In this document: piece after piece, positions 56,617 to 64,000 of the stretch
Layout: every line of letters begins with the position of its first letter
How positions within the stretch are numbered: position 1 is the stretch's first letter
Assembly (NCBI GenBank): GCA_014841835.1
Contig: JACYUQ010000003.1
Span: forward strand, 62,001-126,000
Direction: 5' to 3'
From: Oxalobacteraceae sp. CFBP 13730
GTDB taxonomy: Bacteria > Pseudomonadota > Gammaproteobacteria > Burkholderiales > Burkholderiaceae_D
DNA length: 64,000 nucleotides
The notes under the pieces: generated by a model
What the model saw: the letters and a program-made list of their open reading frames with translations, nothing else
Databases searched by the model: none
What the model was told of the DNA's origin: nothing
Made by a program: the position numbers and the translations under genes

Positions 56617-57989
56617 GATCCTGTGGGGTCAAATGCTGGTGACGTCGGCGCCAGGCTGCGCGGCAGGGTCAGGGTGAAGGTCGAACCGACACCGACGGTG
56701 CTGGCCACATCGACCCGCCCGCCGAGCAGTTCGGCCAGCTTGCGGCACAGGGGCAGACCGAGACCGGTGCCCTTGCTGCGCCGTTGCAGCGGATGCTCGA
56801 TCTGGCTGAATTCTTCGAAAATGAGTTGCAGGTTCTCGTGGCTGATGCCGATGCCCGTGTCGGCCACGGCAAATGCGATCGTGTCGGCTTCGGGATCGTG
56901 CGCGGCGTACACCAGCACCGACCCCTGCTCGGTAAATTTCAGGGCGTTCGAAATGAAGTTGCGCAGGATCTGCGAAATCTTGCCTTCGTCCGAGAGCAAG
57001 GGCGCGTGCACGCCGGAGGGCTCGAACACCAGCTCGACGCGGCCCTCGTCCACCAGCGGGCGCAGCATGCCCTTGAGCGCACGGAACAGGTTCTCGACCA
57101 CCACCGGCTCGACCTGTACCTGCACCCGCCCTGCCTCGATCTTGGCCAGGTCGAGCAAGTCATTCACCAGCTCGGACAAGTCATTGGCCGCGGTGGCGAT
57201 GAAGCTTACCTGGCGCTCCTGTTCTTCGGTCAGATCGCCATCCATCCGGTTGAGCAGCAACTGGGCCAGCGCCCGGATCGACGACAGCGGCGTGCGCAGT
57301 TCGTGGCTCGTGTTGGACAGGAAGCGCGACTTCATCTCGTCGGCGCGGCGCAGGCGCTCGGCCTTGTCTTCGATCTCGGCGTACAGCGCGACGATGCCGC
57401 GGTTGGTGTCCTCCAGCTCGCGCGTGAGCGAGATCAGGTCTTCCTGGCGCTCGCGCAGCTCGGCCAGTGTCGAGAGCAGCTCCTGGTTCTGCAACTGCAG
57501 TTCGTGCACCGCATTGGCGTCGGGGCTGTCGGCCAGGCGCGCGCCGATTTCAGCCAGGCGCGCCGGCGTGATGCGCTCGTGCGCCGGCAGCACCTTGCGA
57601 ACCGTGACCCTGGTCGCGCCGGTTTCGCCCGGATCGACTTCGCACGCGTCCATCAGACGATGGGCGGTGACGATCGCCAGGTCGCGCAGCGATTCGGTCC
57701 CGATCTCGCGGCCCGCCGGGTCGCCGGCATCGGCGCTGCGGGGCTGCCCGGCGCTGATCAGGATTTCGAGATGCTGGCGCCCGTCGCGTTCGCATAGCTG
57801 GAACACGGCGCGCCCGCCGGGCCCCTGGTAGCTGGCGCCGCGCGCGACTTCGGACACCGCCGTGCCAACCCGTACCTGGTCCTGCTGCGAGAGTCCCAGC
57901 ATGGCCGAAATCTGGCGTGCGCGCTGGCGCACCAGCACCACATCCTGCTCGCGGTCCAGGCCGACGCTGAGGATGCGCATGGCGGTCAT
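56613..57989 (-). CDS. Histidine kinase with an N-terminal degenerate RsbT-like domain
   Basis: A 458-residue soluble kinase. Residues 5-85 look like an anti-sigma/RsbT-type ATPase domain (VVLVRQRARQISAMLG, then VGTAVSEVARGASYQ), but the conserved N-box asparagine is G51 and the glycine-rich ATP lid is absent. A coiled-coil linker (about 160-215) leads to the HisKA domain with H229 (TSHELRTP) and an HATPase domain with the G1 and G2 loops. ATG 57989 overlaps the preceding stop (ATGA). The domain may be a docking site for RsbS-like or phosphatase partners. Confidence 0.9.
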   Translation of the reverse strand: MTAMRILSVGLDREQDVVLVRQRARQISAMLGLSQQDQVRVGTAVSEVARGASYQGPGGRAVFQLCERDGRQHLEILISAGQPRSADAGDPAGREIGTESLRDLAIVTAHRLMDACEVDPGETGATRVTVRKVLPAHERITPARLAEIGARLADSPDANAVHELQLQNQELLSTLAELRERQEDLISLTRELEDTNRGIVALYAEIEDKAERLRRADEMKSRFLSNTSHELRTPLSSIRALAQLLLNRMDGDLTEEQERQVSFIATAANDLSELVNDLLDLAKIEAGRVQVQVEPVVVENLFRALKGMLRPLVDEGRVELVFEPSGVHAPLLSDEGKISQILRNFISNALKFTEQGSVLVYAAHDPEADTIAFAVADTGIGISHENLQLIFEEFSQIEHPLQRRSKGTGLGLPLCRKLAELLGGRVDVASTVGVGSTFTLTLPRSLAPTSPAFDPTGS

Positions 57990-59014
57990 GCTAGGCCTGC
58001 TACCCGGCGCACGACGACGACCATCGCGTCGTCGCGCCCGCGCATGAAGTCGCGCATCAGCACAGCCGCAATCAGCGCCGGTGCGCGCCCGTGCAGGCCC
58101 GGATACTTTTGCAGATCCCATTGGGTCTGGATGCCGTCCGAGCACAGGATGCACAGCGCGCCGGCCGGAAACGGCACGGCAAACTCCTGCACCTTGCGGA
58201 TGTTGGCGCCGACGATGCCGTTGTGCGAGACCAGCGCGCGCCGGTCGTCGTCGATCACGACGCCGGCGATATTGCCCACACCGGCAAACGTCAGTTCATC
58301 GTTGAAGAAATCGATGCGCGCCGCCGCCAGCGCCGCGCCGCGCGTGCCGCGCAGCGCCTCGTGCGCTGCGTGCACCATTTCGCCGGCCCCGACCGGACCG
58401 CGCCCGGCCAGTGCATCGATCGCCGCGTTCGTGGCGGCCGCCGCGTTCGGGCCGTGGCCCAGGCCATCGCATGCCAGGATGGTGGCGCCGTCGTCGCCGC
58501 ACGAAACGGCCCAGCCGTCGCCACATTCGTCTTCGCCGGCAATCGGTGTCCACAGCGCGCCGACTTCCACGCCGCTGGGGTGCGGGGCCGGTTCGTCGCG
58601 CCACAGGCGCATGAAGAACGCGGCGCCCTCGCCGCGCTTTGTGTACACGTCGAATTCGTCGGACAGGCGCAGCAGCGCGCCCAGGCCGGTGCCGGCGGTA
58701 CCGGCGCTCGAGACGCCGTCGAGCAGGCAGTTGTCGATGTCGGCGATGCCGGGGCCCTTGTCGAGCGCCAGCACATCGACGCCGATGCCGGCCGGCGACT
58801 GCGCCGGGCCAACGTGCATGGCGCCTTCGCCGGCGTGCTTGAGGATATTGGTGGCCGCTTCGGTGATGATCAGGGCCAGTTGGCCGGCCTTGACTTCATT
58901 AAAGCCCAGCGAGTCGGCCACCTTCTGGCCGGCGCGGCGCACGGCCGCGACATCGCTGGCATGGGTGAGGTTGAAGACGAAGTGCGACGACTGAGAACTG
59001 ATCAGCGTTTCCAT
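57986..59014 (-). CDS. SpoIIE-type serine/threonine phosphatase with N-terminal RsbT-like ATPase domain (RsbX/RsbU-like)
   Basis: A 342-residue protein. The N-terminal ATPase domain (about 10-140) keeps the N-box ITEAATN and a DxGxG-like G1 (DKGPGI), so it may be an active kinase. The C-terminal PP2C/SpoIIE-like domain (about 150-342) has the metal-binding motifs ACDGLGHGP, SDGIQ and RDDAM. It probably dephosphorylates RsbS or RsbR. It overlaps the RsbT gene by 13 bp and the next kinase by 4. Confidence 0.9.
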   Translation of the reverse strand: METLISSQSSHFVFNLTHASDVAAVRRAGQKVADSLGFNEVKAGQLALIITEAATNILKHAGEGAMHVGPAQSPAGIGVDVLALDKGPGIADIDNCLLDGVSSAGTAGTGLGALLRLSDEFDVYTKRGEGAAFFMRLWRDEPAPHPSGVEVGALWTPIAGEDECGDGWAVSCGDDGATILACDGLGHGPNAAAATNAAIDALAGRGPVGAGEMVHAAHEALRGTRGAALAAARIDFFNDELTFAGVGNIAGVVIDDDRRALVSHNGIVGANIRKVQEFAVPFPAGALCILCSDGIQTQWDLQKYPGLHGRAPALIAAVLMRDFMRGRDDAMVVVVRRVAGLA

Positions 59015-59469
59015 TTGATAATCAGCACCGCGGTGCCCTCCTTCGGACGGCTGTCGATGTCGAATTCGTCGACCAGCCGCTTGGAGCCGCCCAGGCCGAG
59101 GCCCAGGCCGCCGCCGGTGGTGAAACCGTCACGCAGTGCGCTCTCGATGTTCGGGATGCCCTGGCCGTCGTCGATGAACAACAGACCGACGCCAAGGCGT
59201 GCGCCATCGTCGAAGGCATCGAGATGCACTTCGCCGCCGCCGCCGTATTTGATGGTATTGCGTGCCAGTTCGCTTGCCGCCGTCACCAGCTTGGTCTGGT
59301 CGATCAGCGACAGGCCGATCGCCACCGCGCGTTCGCGCACCTGCTTGCGCACGCCCACCACGTCTTCATCCGTACGCAAGCGCAAGGTCACGCGGGCGGT
59401 GCGCTGCGCGCAGCGGTGCTCCAGCAACGGCGTCTCGAACAGGACCGTCCGGGTTTGCGCGTCGACCAT
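59002..59469 (-). CDS. rsbT: Anti-sigma-factor-like serine kinase RsbT
   Basis: A 155-residue GHKL ATPase that phosphorylates RsbS and is freed from the stressosome on stress. N-box glutamate E67 and asparagine N71 (SELARNTIKY), the G1 motif DDGQG (100-104) and the G2 glycine loop GGGLGLGLGG (119-128) are intact. Its start shares a base with the rsbS stop. Confidence 0.93.
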   Translation of the reverse strand: MVDAQTRTVLFETPLLEHRCAQRTARVTLRLRTDEDVVGVRKQVRERAVAIGLSLIDQTKLVTAASELARNTIKYGGGGEVHLDAFDDGARLGVGLLFIDDGQGIPNIESALRDGFTTGGGLGLGLGGSKRLVDEFDIDSRPKEGTAVLIIKWKR

Positions 59470-59825
59470 TATCGATAGCTCTTTCCGAGCAGCGCCATGC
59501 CCTTCTCGACATTGAGCGCCGTTTGCACGCCATGCAGTGTCAAGCCGAGTTCGACGAGCGTGATCGCCACCGCCGGCTGCATGCCTACCACCACGGTGCG
59601 CGCGTCGAGCACGCGCGCCATGGCGGCGGTGTTGCTGATCATGCGGCCAATGAACGAATCGACCAGGTCGAGCGCCGAGATGTCGATCAGGACGCCTTTG
59701 GCACTGTCGCTGACAATGCGCTGGGTCAGGTCATCCTGCAGCTGCATCGCCAGGCGATCGTGCATGTCGACCTGGATCGTCACGAGCAGCAGGTCACCCA
59801 TGCGCAGGATCGGGATACGTTCCAT
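59469..59825 (-). CDS. rsbS: Stressosome scaffold STAS protein RsbS
   Basis: A 118-residue single STAS domain. The conserved phosphorylation site is S57 in LVDSFIGRMI, matching S59 of B. subtilis RsbS. It would co-assemble with RsbR into the stressosome and sequester RsbT. It follows rsbR by 10 bp. Confidence 0.93.
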   Translation of the reverse strand: MERIPILRMGDLLLVTIQVDMHDRLAMQLQDDLTQRIVSDSAKGVLIDISALDLVDSFIGRMISNTAAMARVLDARTVVVGMQPAVAITLVELGLTLHGVQTALNVEKGMALLGKSYR

Positions 59826-59835
59826 AGCGATCGCC

Positions 59836-60702
59836 TCAGGCTGCGTTCTTGATCATGATCGACGCGCCGGTGCGCTCGAGCGCGACCAGGAAGGCATCGG
59901 CCAGCGTGGCCTTGGTGATCACGTCTTCCAGGTTCACGCCCAGGTGCACGATGGTTTGCGCGATCTGCGGACGGATGCCGCTGATGATGCAGTCGGCGCC
60001 CATCAGACGCGCGGCGGCGATCGTTTTCATCAGGTGCTGGGCGACCAGCGTATCGACCGTTGGCACGCCGGTGATGTCGATGATGGCGATCATGGCGCCC
60101 GTGTCGACGATCTTTTGCAGGATGTTTTCCATCACCACCTGGGTGCGGGCCGAATCGAGGGTGCCGATCAGCGGCAGCGCCAGGATGCCGTTCCACAGCT
60201 TGACCACCGGCGTGGACAGCTCGAGCAGCTCCTGCTGCTGGCGCACGATGATCTGGTCCTTCGTTTTTTGGAACACTTCGATCGTAAACAGGCCCAGCTT
60301 GTCGATCAGCGTGTTGACGGTCCAGGATGCCGTCGCCAGGCCATCGGCATCGGTTTCGAACGCGTCGCGCAGGCGCGCGAACAGCGGCTGCTTGAGCGAG
60401 AACACGAGCGTTGCCGTCTCGGCCGGGGTGGAGCCGGCCTTGGCACGGGTGGCCGAGATTTCGCTGAGCAGATCGCGCACTTCGTCCCACGAGCGGTGCT
60501 CGATGTTCTCGAGTTCACCGCTGCGGGTCGCGACAGCGAACGCTTTGAGCAACTGCTGGCAATGCGCGCGCAACTGCTCGCGCGCCGCGCCGCTGCTGCG
60601 CACCGTGATCGACTCCAGCTGGGCCAGCCATTCTGCGCCAATCCCCGATTCTTCTGCAAGAATCGCCTGGCTGATCCGGTCCGCATAATCGTTCATGCTC
60701 AT
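59836..60702 (-). CDS. rsbR: Stressosome sensor protein RsbR
   Basis: A 288-residue protein: an N-terminal helical sensor domain of the RsbRD type (about 5-160) instead of a globin or PAS domain, and a C-terminal STAS domain (about 165-285) with the two phosphorylation regions DITGVPTVDT (209-218) and SGIRPQIAQT (241-250). First gene of the module. ATG 60702 follows GAGG by 9 bases; a frame upstream uses only TTG. Confidence 0.92.
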   Translation of the reverse strand: MSMNDYADRISQAILAEESGIGAEWLAQLESITVRSSGAAREQLRAHCQQLLKAFAVATRSGELENIEHRSWDEVRDLLSEISATRAKAGSTPAETATLVFSLKQPLFARLRDAFETDADGLATASWTVNTLIDKLGLFTIEVFQKTKDQIIVRQQQELLELSTPVVKLWNGILALPLIGTLDSARTQVVMENILQKIVDTGAMIAIIDITGVPTVDTLVAQHLMKTIAAARLMGADCIISGIRPQIAQTIVHLGVNLEDVITKATLADAFLVALERTGASIMIKNAA

Positions 60703-60829
60703 CTGTCGTATCCTCAAATATTAAGTGGCGCAGCACAATGTTCCATCAATCCTGGACTGATTTTGCAGGGTGCTCGTAAGTATCCAACTATACCATTTCC
60801 GATGTAGACAATCGGCGTTGTTCTGTTGG

Positions 60830-63800
60830 CTAGAGGATATTTTTGTGCACCCCGCGTGCACCTGCGCGGTGCGCCCATTCATACAGCACCGGCAGCAATA
60901 ACAAGGTCAGCACGGTCGACGACAGCACCCCGCCGATGACCACCGTGGCGAGCGGGCGCTGGACCTCGGCGCCGGTGCCGGTCGCCAGCGCCATCGGCAC
61001 GAAACCGAGCGACGCGACCAGCGCCGTCATCAGCACCGGCCGCAGGCGCGCCAGGGCGCCATCGCGCACCGCCTCGGGCAGCAGCATCCCCTCCTCGCGC
61101 AGGCTGCGGATGAACGCGATCAGCACCAGGCCATTGAGCACCGCCACACCCGAGAGCGCGATGAAGCCCACCGCCGCCGACATCGACAGCGGGATGCCGC
61201 GCACCCACAGCGCGGCCACGCCGCCGGCCAACGCGAACGGAATCCCGGTGAACACCAGCAAGCCATCGCGCAGGTTGTTGAAGACCAGGTAGAGCAGCAC
61301 GAACACCAGCAGCAGCGAGGCCGGCACGATCAGGCGCAGGCGCTCGGCGGCCGTCGTCAGGTGCTCGAACTGGCCGCCCCAGGCTGTCCAGTAGCCGGGC
61401 GCAATGCGAACATTCTGCGCGATGCGCGCCTGCGCCGCCGCGACGAACGAGCCGATGTCGCGTCCGCGCACGTTGGCGGTGATGACCACGCGGCGCTTGC
61501 CCTCTTCGCGACTGAGCTGGTTCGGGCCAGGCGCGACGTCGAAGGTGGCGATTTCGCCCAGCGTGATGAAGCTGTGCCCGCCCTCCTTCGTGCCAGGTAA
61601 CGCCACCGGCAACCGGCGTAGCGCGTCGATGTCGGCGCGCATGTCTTCCGGCAGGCGCACGACGATGTCGAAGCGGCGGTCGCCCTCGAACAGCGTGCCG
61701 GCCACGCGCCCGGCGGTGGCGGTCGCGATCATTTCCTGCACGTCGCCGATGTTCAGGCCCATGCGCGCGGCGCGCTCGCGGTCGACCCGGATCTGCAGGA
61801 TCGGCAGGCCGGACGTCGCCTCGACCTGGACCTCGGCCGCGCCAGGCACCGTGCGCAGGCTGGCCGCGATCTGGCCCGCAGTCGCTTCCAGCACCGCCAG
61901 GTCGTCGCCAAACAGCTTGACGGCGACGTCGCTGCGCACGCCCGAGATCAGTTCGTTCACGCGCAGCTGGATCGGCTGACTGAATTCGTAGCTGTTGCCA
62001 GGCAGGCGTTCGAGCGCCGTGCGGATCGCACTTTGCACGGCGGCGCGCGAGCGCTTCGGTTTGGGCCACGCGGATTCGGGCTTGAAAATGATGTAGCTGT
62101 CGGCCACGCTGGGCGGCATCGGGTCGGACGCGATTTCGGCCGTGCCGATGCGGGCGAACACACGCGCGATCTCGGGCACCTCGCGCATCAGCGTCGTCTC
62201 GATCTGCTGCTGCATCTTGACCGACTGGGTCAGGCTCGTGCCCGGCACGCGCACCGTCAGCACGGCCATGTCGCCTTCGTCGAGATTCGGCGCAAACTCC
62301 AGGCCCAGGCGTGTGGCCATCAGCACCGCCAGAGCGATCACCAGGCCGGCGAACACCATCACCACGGCGCGGTTGGCCAGCGCATAGTCGAGCGCCGGCG
62401 CATACCAGCGGCGCGCGGCCAGCATGACGCGGCTGTCCTTTTCGTCGACCTTGCGGCCGATGAACAGCGCCACAGCGGCCGGCACGAACGTCACCGACAG
62501 GATCATCGCGCCCAGCAGCGCGAACACCACCGTAAACGCCATTGGGTGGAACATCTTGCCCTCGATGCCGGTGAGCGCAAAGATCGGCAGGTAAACGATC
62601 ATGATGATCAGCTGCCCGTAGATCAGGGGCCGCCTGGCTTCACGCGCGGCCGCGAAGACTTCGGCAAAGCGCTCTTCGCGCGTGAGCAGGCGCCCCATCC
62701 GGTGCTGGGCGCCGGCCAGCCGGCGCACGCAGTTCTCGACGATGACGACGGCGCCGTCGACGATGATGCCGAAGTCCAGTGCACCCAGGCTGAGCAGGTT
62801 GGCACTGACGCCGCCGGCCACCATGCCGGAGAAGGTAAACAGCATCGCCAGTGGAATCACCAGCGCGGTCAGCAGCGCCGCGCGCAGATTCCCGAGGAAG
62901 AAAAACAGCACGGCAATGACGAGGATCGCGCCCTCGACGAGGTTCTTGCGCACGGTGGCAATCGCCTTTTCGACCAGCACCGTGCGGTCGTAGACGGTGA
63001 CCGCCTTGACGCCCTTGGGCAGGCTGCGGTTGATCTCGAGCATGCGCGCATCGACCGCCTGCGCCACCTTGCGGCTGTTCTCGCCGATCAGCATGACCAC
63101 GGTGCCCAGCACCACCTCGACGCCGTTCTCGGTGGCCGCGCCCGTGCGCAGCTCGCGCCCGATGCCCACTTCGGCGACGTCGCGCACGCGCACCGGGATG
63201 CCGTTGACACTGGTGACGACGATATTGCCGATGTCGTCGATCGACGCAGCCTGGCCCGGCGCGCGCACCAGGTACTGCTCGCCCTCGCGTTCGATGTAGC
63301 CGGCGCCGACATTGCTGTTGTTGCGATCGAGCGCGTGCACGACGTCGACCAGTTCCAGCCCGTACGACGACAGTGTCGCCGTGTTCGGTGCCACCAGGTA
63401 TTCCTTGTCGAAGCCGCCAATGGAGTTGATGTCGGTAACACCCGGCACCGTGCGCAGTTGCGGCTTGATGATCCAGTCCTGGATCTCGCGCAGGTCGGTC
63501 GGTGTGTAGGGCGTGCCATCAGGCTTCTTCGCCCCCGGCTCGCTCTCGACAGTCCACTGGTAGATTTCGCTCAGGCCCGTCGCGATCGGGCCCAGCGCCG
63601 GCACCACGCCGGCCGGCAGGTTTTCGCGCGCATCCTGCAGGCGCTGGCTCACGAGCTGGCGCGCAAAGTGGATGTTGGTGCCCTCGTCGAACACCACCGT
63701 CACCTGCGACAGGCCGTAGCGCGACAGCGAGCGGTAGGTTTCCAGGTGCGGCAGCCCGGCCAGCACCGCCTCGACCGGATAGGTGATGCGCTGCTCGACC

Positions 63801-64000
63801 TCGAGCGGCGAGTAGCCCGGCACCGCCGTGTTGATCTGCACCTGGACGTTGGTCACGTCGGGCACGGCGTCGATCGGCAGGCGGCCGTAGTTGTAGATGC
63901 CGATGGCGGCCATCGCCAGCACGGCCAGCAGCACCAGCCAGCGCCGCTCGATACTGAGCGCGATGAGACGGTCGAACCAGGTGGAAGCTTGCAGGTCAGT
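60830..64000 (-). CDS. CzcA/CusA-family heavy-metal efflux RND permease (N-terminus off the right edge)
   Basis: An inner-membrane RND pump for divalent or monovalent metal ions, 1056 residues visible. The start is beyond the window: the frame is open to 64000 and reads FDRLIALSIERRWLVLL before the first in-window GTG at 63934, as in the family start. Motifs include RLPIDAVPDVTNVQVQINT, and the TM4 acidic motif in ALDFGIIVDGAVVIVENC, typical of HME-RND pumps. Periplasmic adaptor and outer-membrane genes would be expected further right. The metal cannot be told. Confidence 0.95.
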   Translation of the reverse strand, partial: TDLQASTWFDRLIALSIERRWLVLLAVLAMAAIGIYNYGRLPIDAVPDVTNVQVQINTAVPGYSPLEVEQRITYPVEAVLAGLPHLETYRSLSRYGLSQVTVVFDEGTNIHFARQLVSQRLQDARENLPAGVVPALGPIATGLSEIYQWTVESEPGAKKPDGTPYTPTDLREIQDWIIKPQLRTVPGVTDINSIGGFDKEYLVAPNTATLSSYGLELVDVVHALDRNNSNVGAGYIEREGEQYLVRAPGQAASIDDIGNIVVTSVNGIPVRVRDVAEVGIGRELRTGAATENGVEVVLGTVVMLIGENSRKVAQAVDARMLEINRSLPKGVKAVTVYDRTVLVEKAIATVRKNLVEGAILVIAVLFFFLGNLRAALLTALVIPLAMLFTFSGMVAGGVSANLLSLGALDFGIIVDGAVVIVENCVRRLAGAQHRMGRLLTREERFAEVFAAAREARRPLIYGQLIIMIVYLPIFALTGIEGKMFHPMAFTVVFALLGAMILSVTFVPAAVALFIGRKVDEKDSRVMLAARRWYAPALDYALANRAVVMVFAGLVIALAVLMATRLGLEFAPNLDEGDMAVLTVRVPGTSLTQSVKMQQQIETTLMREVPEIARVFARIGTAEIASDPMPPSVADSYIIFKPESAWPKPKRSRAAVQSAIRTALERLPGNSYEFSQPIQLRVNELISGVRSDVAVKLFGDDLAVLEATAGQIAASLRTVPGAAEVQVEATSGLPILQIRVDRERAARMGLNIGDVQEMIATATAGRVAGTLFEGDRRFDIVVRLPEDMRADIDALRRLPVALPGTKEGGHSFITLGEIATFDVAPGPNQLSREEGKRRVVITANVRGRDIGSFVAAAQARIAQNVRIAPGYWTAWGGQFEHLTTAAERLRLIVPASLLLVFVLLYLVFNNLRDGLLVFTGIPFALAGGVAALWVRGIPLSMSAAVGFIALSGVAVLNGLVLIAFIRSLREEGMLLPEAVRDGALARLRPVLMTALVASLGFVPMALATGTGAEVQRPLATVVIGGVLSSTVLTLLLLPVLYEWAHRAGARGVHKNIL

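Noticed and set aside
57990..58154. N-terminal extension of the stressosome-linked histidine kinase
   Set aside because: It lies in another frame over the phosphatase gene, and ATG 57989 forms a standard ATGA overlap.

Overview
The window is high-GC DNA from a betaproteobacterium, most likely an Oxalobacteraceae member of the Massilia/Duganella/Telluria type. The basis is the tpiA-secG-tRNA-Leu-nuoA..N-DUF2818 order, two PEP-CTERM sorting signals, an IS1595-type element and the general protein flavour. The genus is an inference and could not be checked by database search.

Left part (1-8300): the N-terminal two thirds of leuC runs off the left edge. It is divergent from a Bug/TctC-type periplasmic binding protein, and the shared upstream region carries two tandem palindromes. 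Minus-strand genes follow: a voltage-gated-type ion channel with a zinc ribbon tail, an FMN reductase, an MFS transporter, ispD and ispF of the isoprenoid (MEP) pathway, a secreted HExxH protein, a NUDIX hydrolase and DUF2818.

Complex I block (8304-24823, minus strand): a complete 14-gene nuoABCDEFGHIJKLMN operon for NADH:quinone oxidoreductase, preceded by tRNA-Leu(GAG), secG and tpiA. All cluster-ligating cysteines that I checked are present. NuoL carries an unusual histidine-rich loop.

Middle (24971-37738): a quinone oxidoreductase, a MYG1-family protein, an SRPBCC protein, a Sel1-repeat protein and a GIN-domain protein (minus), then a pair of M16 peptidases (plus). An intact IS1595-family element has landed in the T-tract of the M16 terminator. 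Next to it is the most notable locus of the window: a secreted metzincin protease ending in a complete dockerin domain, followed by a small protein made of a cohesin-like domain plus a PEP-CTERM anchor. Together they look like a two-component, cellulosome-style system for holding a protease at the cell surface.

Right-middle (37807-52142): an MFS/luciferase-like monooxygenase/EthD cluster with a divergent LysR regulator; an AraC-cupin divergent pair; DUF4126; an SUI1/YciH protein; a second PEP-CTERM protein; an M20D amidohydrolase with an orphan LivK-type binding protein; a Tat-exported Gfo/Idh/MocA oxidoreductase; a receiver domain lacking its phospho-acceptor Asp; a frameshifted gene; and a PH-domain protein.

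Right end (51336-64000): modE divergent from modABC for molybdate uptake, with a ModE-type operator between them. Then comes a minus-strand signalling operon: an RsbR-RsbS-RsbT stressosome module, a phosphatase with an RsbT-like ATPase domain, a histidine kinase whose N-terminus is a degenerate RsbT-like domain, and a REC-PAS-kinase-REC hybrid. The window ends inside a CzcA/CusA-type heavy-metal RND pump.
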